Of a DNA stretch of 64,000 nucleotides, positions 1-8,582 are shown piece after piece (within the stretch, counting starts at the first letter, position 1; the number at the start of each line of letters is the position of its first letter). The notes under the pieces are model-generated. The model made no database searches. It saw nothing but the letters and a program-made list of their open reading frames with translations, and was not told the DNA's origin. The stretch is from the NCBI RefSeq assembly GCF_001458175.1, contig NZ_CYPW01000006.1, forward strand, positions 385,337 to 449,336, written 5' to 3'. Source of the stretch: Shimia marina. GTDB lineage: Bacteria; Pseudomonadota; Alphaproteobacteria; Rhodobacterales; Rhodobacteraceae. The translations under genes were made by a program, and so were the position numbers.

Positions 1-853
1 TGCCGCCTGCATGGTTGGAGGAAAACACCGGCTGGCCATCGTTGCCCATAAAGATTTCATCGGCATTCTCAGAGCCTTTCAGCCCCGCCGCCGCCATGCC
101 TTCGCCAATCTCCACGCCCTTGACCGCGTTGATCGACATCATCGCCGCCGCCAGATCCGTGTCGAGCTTGCCATAAATCGGCGCGCCAATCCCGGCAGGC
201 ACATTGCGTGCCACCACCTCGATCACGCCGCCCACGCTGTCATGCTCTTTGCGCAGCGCCTGAAGATAATCTTCCCACTGCTGCGCCACATCCGCCCCCT
301 GTGGGATCCAGAAGTCATTGTCCTCAATAGCGTCCCAGTCAAACGCATCGCGATCAATCTCCAGATCGCCCATCTTGGTCATATAGCCTTTGATCTCAAG
401 GCCGGGCACCAGCGCCTTGATGGCCTCGCGTGCAATGCCGCCCGCGGCCACACGCGCCGCCGTTTCGCGCGCAGAGCTGCGCCCGCCCCCGCGATAGTCA
501 CGGTTGCCGTATTTCAGATGATAGGTGATATCCGCATGCCCGGGCCGGAAGGTCTGGCTGATCTCACCATAATCGCGGCTGCGCTGATCGGTGTTTTCGA
601 TCATCAACTGGATCGAGGTGCCAGTGGTCTTGCCCTCAAACACGCCAGACAGGATTTTCACCGCATCCGGCTCATTGCGCTGCGTGGTGTTTTTGTTCTG
701 ACCGGGGCGGCGTTTGTCCAGCCAATGCTGCAACATCGCCTCCGTGACCTCAACACCGGGAGGGCAGCCATCCACCGTCGCGCCCAACGCAGGGCCGTGG
801 CTCTCACCCCAGGTGGTGACGCGGAAAAGGTGTCCAAAACTGTTCATCGACAT
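1..853 (-). CDS. aroC: Chorismate synthase, C-terminally truncated by window edge
   Basis: Chorismate synthase converts 5-enolpyruvylshikimate-3-phosphate to chorismate, the last shared step of aromatic biosynthesis, using reduced FMN in the cytosol. Read on the minus strand the protein opens [20 protein letters not shown], a typical AroC N terminus, and later shows [20 protein letters not shown] and [17 protein letters not shown], the conserved core around the FMN and substrate site. The ATG at 853 is preceded by GAGGAG at 862-867 with about 7 bases of spacing, which fixes the start. About 284 residues are visible and the 3' end lies left of position 1. The identification is secure from motif content alone. 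Confidence 0.97.
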   Translation of the reverse strand, partial: MSMNSFGHLFRVTTWGESHGPALGATVDGCPPGVEVTEAMLQHWLDKRRPGQNKNTTQRNEPDAVKILSGVFEGKTTGTSIQLMIENTDQRSRDYGEISQTFRPGHADITYHLKYGNRDYRGGGRSSARETAARVAAGGIAREAIKALVPGLEIKGYMTKMGDLEIDRDAFDWDAIEDNDFWIPQGADVAQQWEDYLQALRKEHDSVGGVIEVVARNVPAGIGAPIYGKLDTDLAAAMMSINAVKGVEIGEGMAAAGLKGSENADEIFMGNDGQPVFSSNHAGG

Positions 854-927
854 AGGCGCGGCTCCTCGTTTGAGGCACCTTTTAGCAGAATGCGCGCTAT
901 GGGGAAGTCGCCTCTCGCGTCCTTATC

Positions 928-1296
928 CTAAAGAAAACACTGCACCTCGATCTGATAACCGTTCGGATCGGCGCAAAAGAAGCTATAGATGCCAAAACGC
1001 GCAATCTCTTCAGGTCCCGACAGCCCCCCTGCCACAGCCTCTTTAAGACGCAGATAGGCCGCATCCACGGCCTCTGAATCCGCCACAACGAGCGTGATCA
1101 TACTGCCTGCGGGCTGCACAACGCGCGCGCCAAACACCTCACAGAGCCCAATGCGCGCGCCCGGCGCGGTTTCAAAAATCATCGCCGTGCCCGCGTCCCG
1201 CACCACCGGAAGGCCCAGCACATCCCGGTAAAAGGCCACACAGGGCGCCAGCGTCTCGGTATAGACCCAGGTGATCTGGTTCAGGATGCCGCTCAC
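928..1296 (-). CDS. VOC (glyoxalase/bleomycin-resistance fold) family protein
   Basis: A 122-residue single-module vicinal oxygen chelate protein. It has the WVYTETLAPCVAFYRDVLGL opening of the first beta-alpha-beta unit and the ADPNGYQIEVQCFL ending typical of VOC proteins, where a C-terminal Glu often binds metal. Substrate cannot be told: the family includes lyases, dioxygenases and resistance proteins. The start is GTG at 1296, overlapping the TGA of the upstream channel gene, so the two are translationally coupled on the minus strand. Cytosolic, no signal peptide. The family is clear; the function is unknown. Confidence 0.85.
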   Translation of the reverse strand: MSGILNQITWVYTETLAPCVAFYRDVLGLPVVRDAGTAMIFETAPGARIGLCEVFGARVVQPAGSMITLVVADSEAVDAAYLRLKEAVAGGLSGPEEIARFGIYSFFCADPNGYQIEVQCFL

Positions 1297-1949
1297 TTCA
1301 ACCGTCCGACAATACGGCCAATGAAGATCGCCACAAACATGGTGCCCACAATCGCCTGCAATCCAGTAAGCATACGTGGCAGGCTCGCCGCCGGTGTGAT
1401 CTCGCCATAGCCCACTGTGGTCATGGTGATCATGGAAAAATAGACAAAGGGCGCGCGCTGTTGTCCCACATCATCCGGCAGATTGAACGAACCCGGATGC
1501 GCCACCTCGATCCGCCAGTAGATCAGCCCCCAGATCATGGCGATCAGCAGATAGCCAAAAATCCCGCTCGACAGCCGCTCATATTCGGAATGCACCGGCC
1601 CGATCAATTGCCGGAAACTGATCAACATGGAGCCAAACAGCAGGATCGCCGCAACCACCGCAAGGCTGCCGTCCATTTTTGCCCCCCAAAGCTCGCTCAC
1701 CAAAATCATCGCAAACCAGGCCACCACGGGCACCGCCATAATCAGGCGCAGCGTGGTCCGCCGTTCTGTTGCGCCCACGACCCCGAGAAACAGCAAACTC
1801 AGCCCCCAAAGCGCAATTGTATCGGCCCAGACAAAGTGGTCATCAAACCCGTCCAGCAGAATCAGCAGGGCCAAAAGCCCAAGCAAAATCGACCAGCGAT
1901 GTGTCACAAAAAAACCGGCATTCTCCGGAAGCTCTCTGGTTACGCTCAC
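1293..1949 (-). CDS. Two-pore-helix type potassium channel protein (Ion_trans_2)
   Basis: A 218-residue inner-membrane protein with several hydrophobic helices and a C-terminal pore module containing the K+ selectivity filter TVGYG at residues 178-182, preceded by FVYFSMITMT and followed by a last helix (QAIVGTMFVAIFIGRIVG). There is no cytosolic RCK/TrkA domain, so this is a minimal channel with extra N-terminal helices. I choose GTG at 1949 as start because GAGGA lies 7 bases upstream; an ATG at 2015 would add 22 residues but has no clear ribosome site. The stop overlaps the GTG of the VOC gene. The ion is inferred to be K+ from the filter. Confidence 0.85.
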   Translation of the reverse strand: MSVTRELPENAGFFVTHRWSILLGLLALLILLDGFDDHFVWADTIALWGLSLLFLGVVGATERRTTLRLIMAVPVVAWFAMILVSELWGAKMDGSLAVVAAILLFGSMLISFRQLIGPVHSEYERLSSGIFGYLLIAMIWGLIYWRIEVAHPGSFNLPDDVGQQRAPFVYFSMITMTTVGYGEITPAASLPRMLTGLQAIVGTMFVAIFIGRIVGRLK

Positions 1950-2064
1950 TATTTTATCCTCGCATTCCCCGATAAGTGTACTAATAGAGCGACAATACCC
2001 GCAGACGCCAGCCACCTTGCTGCAAGCCTATGCGGATTTTTGCAAACAAGGAAAGTTGGTTACT

Positions 2065-3141
2065 ATGGATGGCATGGACGAAAGACGCTTGATTGACCTT
2101 GGGGTACGGCTGCTGTTTTTGGGGCTGTTTGCTTTTGCGGCCTTCACCATCATCCTGCCTTTGTCCGGCATTGTGATCTGGGCCATCATCCTTGCCGTCG
2201 CGATCTATCCTCTGTTTGACTGGGCGCAATCCAAACTCGGCGGGCGCCGCGGGCTTGCCGCAACACTGATCACCCTGCTCGGTCTTGGCCTCACCATCGG
2301 CCCGCTCTGGGCCTCCATCAGCGGGCTGGCAGAACACATCGCCACGCTGTCGGACAAAGTGCAGAATGGCACGCTGGAAATTCCCGCCCCACCAGAAGGG
2401 CTCAAGGATATTCCTGTGGTCGGCCCCAAGGCGACCGAGGCCTGGCATCTGTTCAACTCCAATATGGCGGTCGCGCTGGAACGCTATGGCTCGGTGATCC
2501 TGGAATTTGCCAGCACCATCGGCGGCGCAGTGGCAGGCATTGGCTTTCAACTGCTCGCCATGGCACTCTCTGTCGTTGTCATGGGCATGATGCTGCCCCC
2601 CGGCCCCAAACTCGGCGCAATGACACAGACATTCGGCAACCGCGTCTTTGCCCCAAAGGGCGGCGAATTTGTCAAAATGGCCACCGCCACCGTGCGCAAC
2701 GTCTCCCGTGGGGTGCTGGGCGTGGCCGCGCTACAGGCCGGCGGCATGGGCATTGTCATGATGCTCTTTGGCATTGACGCCGCAGGCCCTCTGGCCGTGG
2801 TGATCCTGATCCTTGGCATTCTTCAAATCGGCCCGCTGCTGGTGGTGATCCCTCTGCTGATCTGGGCCTGGGGCGCCATGGGCTTTGGCGCCGCGCTCGG
2901 CTTCACAGCGCTGATGATCCCGCTCACCCTGATGGACAACTTCCTGCGCCCGATCTTCATCGCCAAAGGTCTCGACACGCCCATCCTCGTCATCCTCGTC
3001 GGCGTGCTGGGCGGTGTGCTGTCTTCTGGCCTGATCGGCATTTTCATCGGCCCGGTGATCCTCTCGGTGTTCTATGAGCTTGTGCTCGCCTGGATGGAAA
3101 CCGATCCCGCCAAAGCCAAAACGCAGGAAGGCGACGCCTGA
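2065..3141 (+). CDS. AI-2E family transporter (PerM/YdiK-like permease)
   Basis: A 358-residue polytopic membrane protein of the AI-2E transporter family, which includes exporters of quorum signals, solutes and ions. It has two early helices after MDGMDERRLIDLGVRLLFLG, a long soluble stretch near residues 90-150 (PPEGLKDIPVVGPKATEAWH), then a block of six or so helices ending with the family-typical LMDNFLRPIFIAKG and ILVGVLGGVLSSGLIGIFIGP. ATG 2065 follows an AAGGAAAG ribosome site. Its TGA overlaps the ATG of the HlyD gene, so it heads a three-gene operon with a membrane-fusion protein and DUF2955. The substrate is unknown. Confidence 0.88.
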   Translation: MDGMDERRLIDLGVRLLFLGLFAFAAFTIILPLSGIVIWAIILAVAIYPLFDWAQSKLGGRRGLAATLITLLGLGLTIGPLWASISGLAEHIATLSDKVQNGTLEIPAPPEGLKDIPVVGPKATEAWHLFNSNMAVALERYGSVILEFASTIGGAVAGIGFQLLAMALSVVVMGMMLPPGPKLGAMTQTFGNRVFAPKGGEFVKMATATVRNVSRGVLGVAALQAGGMGIVMMLFGIDAAGPLAVVILILGILQIGPLLVVIPLLIWAWGAMGFGAALGFTALMIPLTLMDNFLRPIFIAKGLDTPILVILVGVLGGVLSSGLIGIFIGPVILSVFYELVLAWMETDPAKAKTQEGDA

Positions 3142-4205
3142 TGAAACGCACCTTCTGGACAACGGTCGGCCTGCTGCTGGTGATTGTCGCCTGGTATCTC
3201 GCCGCCGACCGCACCACCCCCTTCACCTCCAACGCCCGCGTCAAAGCCATCATCACGCCCATCACCCCGCAGGTGTCCGGCACGATTGTGGAAATAAACG
3301 CAGGCAATGGCGAAATTGTCGAAGCGGGCACCGTGATTGCCCGCATCGACCCGCGCCAGTTTGAAATCGCCAAACAAAGCGCCGAAGCCGATCTGGCCCG
3401 AGCCACACAGGATGTCGGGGCCGACAGCGCAGATGTCAGCAGCGCCCAGACCCGCGTGACCCGGGCCCAGACCGATCTGGAAACAGAGCGTCTGCAAGCC
3501 GCACGGGTCTTTGAGCTGGAGGAAAAAGGCCTGATTGCCGTCGCCAAGGCGGATGAATCCCGCCGCCGTCTGGCCGATGCCGAATCCGAGCTGGAACAGG
3601 CGCAGGCAGATCTGGAAAGCGAAGAGAAAGCCCTCGGCAGCACCGGCAACGACAACCCGCGCATTCAGGCCGCCCTCGCCAAGCTCTCCGATGCCGAGCT
3701 CAAACTCAGCTGGACCGCGCTGGAGGCCCCCTCCCGTGGCGTGCTCTCCGATCTGGATGTCGCCACCGGCAACTACGCCAAAGCAGGTCAAAGCCTGATG
3801 ACATTTGTCGATGCCTCCAATGTCTGGGTCGAGGCCTATATGACCGAAAACAATCTCGGCAAAATCAAGATCGGCGATCCGGTCGATGTGGTGCTGGATA
3901 TGCACCCGGGCAAAGTCTGGCGCGGCGAAGTGGCCAGCCTGAGCATCGCAAGCTCTGACGGCACCAACGCCAAGCCCGGCGACCCCACCCCCATTCCCCG
4001 CACCGCAGGCTGGCTGCGTGACCCGCAGCGCTTTGCCCTGCGTATCATCCTGCCAGAGCACACATCCGGCGATGAAACCGATGACATCCGCTTTAATATG
4101 AACGGACAGGCAGATGTAATCGTCTACACCGGAGACAGCTTCTTTCTGAACACCGTGGGCCGCTTCTACATCAAGCTGGTCGCCCTGTTCTCCTATGCCT
4201 ACTGA
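3141..4205 (+). CDS. HlyD/EmrA-family membrane fusion (periplasmic adaptor) protein
   Basis: A 354-residue periplasmic adaptor anchored by one N-terminal helix (LLLVIVAWYLAAD, residues ~8-21). It has the split biotinyl/lipoyl-like domain (TPQVSGTIVEINAGNGEIVE and later APSRGVLSDLDVATGNYAKA) flanking a long alpha-helical hairpin rich in Ala, Glu, Gln and Arg (residues ~75-165). Such proteins link an inner-membrane pump to an outer-membrane channel. It overlaps both neighbours: 1 base with the AI-2E gene and 11 bases with the DUF2955 gene, so the three are co-translated. No outer-membrane TolC gene is nearby. The partner pump is most likely the DUF2955 protein. Confidence 0.9.
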   Translation: MKRTFWTTVGLLLVIVAWYLAADRTTPFTSNARVKAIITPITPQVSGTIVEINAGNGEIVEAGTVIARIDPRQFEIAKQSAEADLARATQDVGADSADVSSAQTRVTRAQTDLETERLQAARVFELEEKGLIAVAKADESRRRLADAESELEQAQADLESEEKALGSTGNDNPRIQAALAKLSDAELKLSWTALEAPSRGVLSDLDVATGNYAKAGQSLMTFVDASNVWVEAYMTENNLGKIKIGDPVDVVLDMHPGKVWRGEVASLSIASSDGTNAKPGDPTPIPRTAGWLRDPQRFALRIILPEHTSGDETDDIRFNMNGQADVIVYTGDSFFLNTVGRFYIKLVALFSYAY

Positions 4206-5265
4206 GGCCACCTCCGCACCGGACAATCGCGGTCTGCGGCTGGCGGTTGGGGTGGGCGGACATTTTGCCCTCGCCATTTTGCTCGGCTGGCCACTGGCCA
4301 CGATCTGCACGGTGTTTGTGACCCTCTTCCTACAGGCCCCCGGCCCCATGCCCCCCAAGGCCATCAAAGGCCTGTTCATGATGGCCGTTGTCTTCCTGAC
4401 TGCGAGCTGGGTGATCTCCTCTGCGCTGTCACCCTACCCGGTCGCCTTTCTGCTGGGGCTGGCTCTGGCCGTGGCCAGCGCCTTTTACTGGTCCACCAAA
4501 GGCACTGGCATGCTCGCCGTGGTGCTGGCGCTGATGGCTGCGCTGATGCTGCCGACACTTGTGCTGACCTCACAGAAGCTGGCCCTGATCCTGGTGATCT
4601 GGGTGCCGCTCAATCTGGTGCTGGCGTGGCTCTGGACCGTGGCGATGTTTCACCTGTTTCCGCCAACGCCCTCTGGTGTCGCCGCAGCGCAAAAACCTCC
4701 GGCCCCACATCATGATCCGAGCCGTCTGGTCTGGCGCATGTCACTGGTGACCATTCCTTTTGCCTTCTATTTTTATCTGGTGGGCAGCGGCGCGCTTGTG
4801 ACTTTGCTGTTTGTGGCCATCCTCTCCCAACAGCTCTCCGCAGCCACCGCCGCAGGCCCTACCGTGGCGCGCGGCATGCTCAAAGCCAATGTGCTGGGCG
4901 GCATCGCCGCCATGATCTGTTATGAGCTGACCGTCATTGCCCCTCTGATGCTGGTGGCTTTGCTTGCCTTTGCCACCGCCGCATTCGTATTTGCCCGTTG
5001 GTTTGTCTCCGGTCGCGCCGACGCCTCGCTCGCCGGCTCTGGCCTCACCACCACCGTGATCCTCTTTGGCGGTTCTATCGCCCCCTTTGGCGATGATGCA
5101 GATGTGGCGCTGGTCGACCGGCTGCTGCAAATTGGCAATGCCTTGATGTTCGTGCTGATCGCCTATGTTGTTGTCGATGCCTTCTTCCCTCTGACCCCGG
5201 ATCCCAAAGCAAAGACCAAACGCCGCCCACGCGCCCGTTTGCGCCGACGCACCGCGCCAAGCTGA
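4195..5265 (+). CDS. DUF2955 multi-helix membrane protein, FUSC-like exporter partner
   Basis: A 356-residue integral membrane protein with two halves, each with about five hydrophobic helices, separated by a soluble linker near residues 155-175 (TPSGVAAAQKPPAPHHDPSR). The layout and the adjacent HlyD gene match DUF2955 proteins, which resemble the FUSC/AaeB aromatic-acid efflux components. The C terminus is strongly basic (KAKTKRRPRARLRRRTAPS). ATG 4195 lies within the end of the HlyD gene. The role is inferred as the inner-membrane part of an efflux pump; the substrate is not known. Confidence 0.78.
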   Translation: MPTEATSAPDNRGLRLAVGVGGHFALAILLGWPLATICTVFVTLFLQAPGPMPPKAIKGLFMMAVVFLTASWVISSALSPYPVAFLLGLALAVASAFYWSTKGTGMLAVVLALMAALMLPTLVLTSQKLALILVIWVPLNLVLAWLWTVAMFHLFPPTPSGVAAAQKPPAPHHDPSRLVWRMSLVTIPFAFYFYLVGSGALVTLLFVAILSQQLSAATAAGPTVARGMLKANVLGGIAAMICYELTVIAPLMLVALLAFATAAFVFARWFVSGRADASLAGSGLTTTVILFGGSIAPFGDDADVALVDRLLQIGNALMFVLIAYVVVDAFFPLTPDPKAKTKRRPRARLRRRTAPS

Positions 5266-5354
5266 CAGGCCACCTTCAGGCCCCACTTGCAGACATCAAA
5301 TTTCTGCGGTTACATCCGCCGATATCAAAAAACTGCACACGACGGGACAGCCTG

Positions 5355-6230
5355 ATGGACATACGCGCGCTTGGCATGGGGCTGCTCTTTGCCCTGATCT
5401 GGTCATCGGCTTTCACCTCTGCACGCATCATCGTCGCAGACGCCCCACCACTGGCGATCTCCGCATTGCGCTTTGCCATCGCTGGAGTGATCGGCGTGGC
5501 CATTGCCCGCGCGCTCGGGCAAAGCTGGCATCTCACCAAAGCGCAATGGCGGGCCACGTTGATCTTTGGCCTCTGCCAAAATGCGCTCTATCTGGGGCTT
5601 AATTTCACCGCCATGACCACGGTCGAAGCCTCTCTGGCCTCCATCGTTGCCTCCACCATGCCGTTGATCGTCGCGCTGCTGGGCTGGGCTGTGATGGGCG
5701 AAAAGCTCTCCCCTCCTGCAGCCATCGGGCTGATTGTCGGCTTCGGCGGCGTGGTGCTGATTATGGCGGGGCGCCTTGGTCAGGGCGTGGATCTCTTTGG
5801 TGTGATTCTCTGTGTGATCGGCGCCTTGGCGCTGGCCATTGCCACGCTGACCGTGCGCAATGCCTCCTCTGGCGGGAATGTTCTGATGATCGTCGGGCTG
5901 CAGATGTTTGTTGGCGCCGCCGTGCTGTGTGTGGCCTCTCTGATCTTTGAGACCTGGGAGGTGCACTGGAACCCACGCATGCTCACGGCCTTTGCCTATA
6001 CCATCGTCGCGCCGGGGCTGCTGGCAACATGGATATGGTTTGCACTGGTGGCCCGCATCGGCGCGGTCAAAGCCGCCACCTTCCACTTCCTCAATCCGTT
6101 TTTTGGGGTGACGATTGCCGCGCTCATTCTTGGGGAAAGCCTCACGCTCACCGACATCATCGGCGTGGCTGTGATCTGTGCCGGGATTCTTGCGGTGCAA
6201 CTGTCGAAACAATCCCACACGACCACGTGA
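5355..6230 (+). CDS. DMT-superfamily (EamA) transporter
   Basis: A 291-residue protein with ten predicted transmembrane helices in two EamA repeats: the first begins GMGLLFALIWSSAFTSARII, the second begins at about residue 150 (VDLFGVILCVIGALALAIA). These proteins usually export amino acids or other metabolites. ATG 5355 starts 89 bases after the DUF2955 gene, so it may be a separate transcript. The usual end-of-repeat phrases LGWAVMGEKLSPPAAIGL and LNPFFGVTIAALILGESLTL are present. Substrate unknown. Confidence 0.88.
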   Translation: MDIRALGMGLLFALIWSSAFTSARIIVADAPPLAISALRFAIAGVIGVAIARALGQSWHLTKAQWRATLIFGLCQNALYLGLNFTAMTTVEASLASIVASTMPLIVALLGWAVMGEKLSPPAAIGLIVGFGGVVLIMAGRLGQGVDLFGVILCVIGALALAIATLTVRNASSGGNVLMIVGLQMFVGAAVLCVASLIFETWEVHWNPRMLTAFAYTIVAPGLLATWIWFALVARIGAVKAATFHFLNPFFGVTIAALILGESLTLTDIIGVAVICAGILAVQLSKQSHTTT

Positions 6231-6287
6231 TCATCCGTCACCACGGTTTGATATGACATATCCTGAATGTGTTGGCACAACGGGGCC

Positions 6288-7001
6288 ATGGAATTTGTTT
6301 TTGCATATGGTGCGGGTCTGCTGACCCTGATTAACCCCTGTGTGGTGCCGGTTTTGCCCATCGTCATCGCCACCGCCCTTCAGGCCTCCAAACACGGCCC
6401 CGCAGTTCTGGCTCTGGGCATGAGCCTGAGCTTTGTGATGCTCGGCATGGCCGTGACGACCTTTGGTTATGCCATCGGCCTCACCCCTGAAACCCTGTCT
6501 CAAGCCGGGGCCGTCTTGATGATTGCCTTTGGAACGATCCTTCTGATCCCCCGGTTCTCCACCGCGTTCTCCACGGCAACAGCTGGCGTCGCTGCCCGTG
6601 CAGACAGTGGGCTCGATGCTGTAGACCGCTCCACCCTTCAGGGCCAATTCCTCGGTGGGCTCCTGCTGGGCGCGGTCTGGTCCCCCTGTATCGGGCCCAC
6701 GCTTGGCGGCGCCATTTCTCTGGCCAGTCAGGGCGAAAGTCTCGGGTTCGCCGCGCTGATCATGGTGGCCTTCGCCGCAGGCGTGTCCACACTCATCCTC
6801 GCGCTCGGCTATGGGGCACGCTCCGCCATGAGCCGCCATCAGGCGACTATGCGCGCCATCGCCGCCAAATCCCGCCCGATCATGGGCGTGGTTTTCCTCG
6901 CCACCGGCCTCGCGCTGTTTTTCAACCTCCACCACATGATCGAAGGCTGGCTGCTCACTGTCATGCCCGCCTGGCTGATCGACCTGTCTGTTTCCATTTA
7001 A
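6288..7001 (+). CDS. CcdA/DsbD-type transmembrane thiol-electron carrier
   Basis: A 237-residue membrane protein opening MEFVFAYGAGLLTLINPCVV, the typical CcdA N terminus in which a conserved Cys follows NP. A second conserved Cys is in WSPCIGPTLGGAI. These two cysteines shuttle electrons from cytosolic thioredoxin to periplasmic thiol proteins. The gene directly after it encodes a periplasmic thioredoxin, its likely electron acceptor. ATG 6288 is preferred because the protein then begins at the first helix; an in-frame ATG at 6267 would add seven residues. The name ccdA is likely but the function could be redox supply to the adjacent thioredoxin rather than cytochrome c maturation. Confidence 0.87.
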   Translation: MEFVFAYGAGLLTLINPCVVPVLPIVIATALQASKHGPAVLALGMSLSFVMLGMAVTTFGYAIGLTPETLSQAGAVLMIAFGTILLIPRFSTAFSTATAGVAARADSGLDAVDRSTLQGQFLGGLLLGAVWSPCIGPTLGGAISLASQGESLGFAALIMVAFAAGVSTLILALGYGARSAMSRHQATMRAIAAKSRPIMGVVFLATGLALFFNLHHMIEGWLLTVMPAWLIDLSVSI

Positions 7002-7016
7002 CCAAGGAGTTTCCCC

Positions 7017-7424
7017 ATGCACCGCCGCACCTTCCTCACCGCAGCCGCCGCCAGCCTTCTGGCACCGCTCGCGGCCCGCGCCGCCACCGACTACACCCCC
7101 GGCCTCGTCAAAAAGCACCTTGCCAAAGGCGACATCGTCTTCCTTGATTTCTCCGCCACATGGTGCGCCACCTGTGCCACACAGGAACGGGTCGTCAACG
7201 AATTGATCGACGAAAACCCCGCCTACGGTGAGGCCATCACCTTCATCAAGGTCGATTGGGACACCTACCGCAAAGCCGAGCTCACCAAGAGCCTCAAGAT
7301 CCCGCGCCGCTCCACGCTTGTGGTGCTGAAAGGGGATCAGGAGCTTGGCCGCATCGTGGCCGGCACCTCAAAGTCCCAGATCAAAGGCCTGCTCGACACC
7401 GCTCTGAAGGCCTATAGCGCCTGA
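7017..7424 (+). CDS. Periplasmic thioredoxin-like protein (CcdA partner)
   Basis: A 135-residue exported thioredoxin-fold protein. The N terminus MHRRTFLTAAAASLLAPLAA ends in ARAA and looks like a signal peptide with a twin-Arg start. The mature part has the active site DFSATWCATCATQERV, with the CxxC at residues 50-53, and a cis-Pro region in LKIPRRSTLVVLKG. It follows the CcdA-like gene by 15 bases with an AAGGAG ribosome site, so the pair forms a trans-membrane reductant relay. Candidate clients are periplasmic disulfide proteins; none is named by the context. Confidence 0.87.
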   Translation: MHRRTFLTAAAASLLAPLAARAATDYTPGLVKKHLAKGDIVFLDFSATWCATCATQERVVNELIDENPAYGEAITFIKVDWDTYRKAELTKSLKIPRRSTLVVLKGDQELGRIVAGTSKSQIKGLLDTALKAYSA

Positions 7425-7569
7425 CGCTGCGACACCTCCACGCCAGCGCAACCATGACACGCTGGCGTGATCTCCCCTTTTCAAACGCCCGTATCCTCCC
7501 ATATGCCTGAAGACAGAACACCGATCCCGCCCGCGCATCAGGGCCCATAGATCGGGGAAGGAGACGCGC

Positions 7570-8022
7570 ATGACCAAATACACCCGCGACACCAATGTGA
7601 TCGCCACGCTGAGCGATGAGCAATTCTGGGTCACTCAGGAAAACGGCACCGAGCGCCCCGGCTCCGGCAAGCTGCTCCACAACAAAGAGCCCGGCCTCTA
7701 CGTGGATGTGGTCTCCGGCGAACCCCTCTTTGCCAGCGCTGACAAATACGAAAGCGGCTGCGGCTGGCCGAGCTTCACCAAGCCCATTGAAACCGCCTAT
7801 GTCACCGAACATCATGACGCAACCCACGGCATGATCCGCACCGAAGTGCGCTCCAGACACGGCGACAGCCACCTTGGCCATGTCTTCCCCGACGGCCCAC
7901 AGGATCGCGGCGGCCTGCGCTATTGCATCAACTCCGCCTCATTGCGGTTCATCCACCGCGACGATATGGAAGCGGAAGGCTATGGCGCCTATCTCAACCA
8001 AATTGAGGAGATCGAGCAATGA
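7570..8022 (+). CDS. msrB: Peptide-methionine (R)-S-oxide reductase
   Basis: MsrB reduces the R epimer of methionine sulfoxide in proteins. The 150-residue protein carries the catalytic Cys119 in [12 protein letters not shown], the resolving Cys64 in ESGCGWPSF and [10 protein letters not shown]. The four zinc-ligand cysteines of many MsrBs are missing: the places normally reading CAVCG and CDNCG read VVSGE and RHGDS. This is therefore a zinc-free form. The gene overlaps msrA by 4 bases, giving one unit that repairs both epimers. No signal peptide, so it is cytosolic. A GGGAAGGAG ribosome site precedes the ATG. Confidence 0.95.
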   Translation: MTKYTRDTNVIATLSDEQFWVTQENGTERPGSGKLLHNKEPGLYVDVVSGEPLFASADKYESGCGWPSFTKPIETAYVTEHHDATHGMIRTEVRSRHGDSHLGHVFPDGPQDRGGLRYCINSASLRFIHRDDMEAEGYGAYLNQIEEIEQ

Positions 8023-8519
8023 GCGAACGTGCAGTTCTGGCCGGCGGCTGTTTCTGGGGCATGGAAGACCTGATCCGCAGAATGGAAGGTGTGCTGGACA
8101 CCCGCGTGGGCTACACTGGCGGCGATGTGCCCAATGCCACCTACAAGAACCACGGCACCCATGCCGAAGCCATCGAGATCACCTTCGATCCGGCCAAAAC
8201 CTCTTTCCGCAAGCTGCTGGAATTCTTCTTTCAGATCCACGATCCGACCACCGTGAACCGTCAGGGCAACGACATCGGCACCTCTTATCGCTCCGCCATT
8301 TTCTATGTGGATGAGGCACAGAAAGAGGTCGCCATCGACACCATCAAAGATGTCGAAGCCTCCGGTCTCTGGCCCGGCAAAGTGGTGACAGAAGTCACCG
8401 CCGTCAGTGATTTCTGGGAAGCCGAAGATTATCATCAGGACTATCTGGAGAAAAACAAAGGCGGCTATACCTGCCACTTTGCCCGCCCGGATTGGGTGCT
8501 GCCCAAACGCCACGGCTGA
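8019..8519 (+). CDS. msrA: Peptide-methionine (S)-S-oxide reductase
   Basis: MsrA reduces the S epimer of methionine sulfoxide, free or in proteins. The 166-residue protein has the catalytic motif [10 protein letters not shown] with Cys11, and the family phrases [40 protein letters not shown] and [12 protein letters not shown]. There is no obvious C-terminal pair of resolving cysteines; Cys near residue 155 (GYTCHFA) may serve. The start ATG overlaps the msrB stop (ATGA). Cytosolic. Confidence 0.96.
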   Translation: MSERAVLAGGCFWGMEDLIRRMEGVLDTRVGYTGGDVPNATYKNHGTHAEAIEITFDPAKTSFRKLLEFFFQIHDPTTVNRQGNDIGTSYRSAIFYVDEAQKEVAIDTIKDVEASGLWPGKVVTEVTAVSDFWEAEDYHQDYLEKNKGGYTCHFARPDWVLPKRHG

Positions 8520-8582
8520 AACACCCCCCTGCCAAAGGCACCCTGCCTTTGGCAGCATGCCCCAACCGCTCAAAGGCGCGAT

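Noticed and set aside
11-931. 306-codon plus-strand frame at the left edge
   Set aside because: The minus strand encodes chorismate synthase with clear motifs, so this frame is its shadow.
1627-2064. 146-codon N-terminal extension of the AI-2E transporter frame
   Set aside because: The extension overlaps the K+ channel gene on the other strand and is polar and repetitive; ATG 2065 with a ribosome site gives a normal family length.
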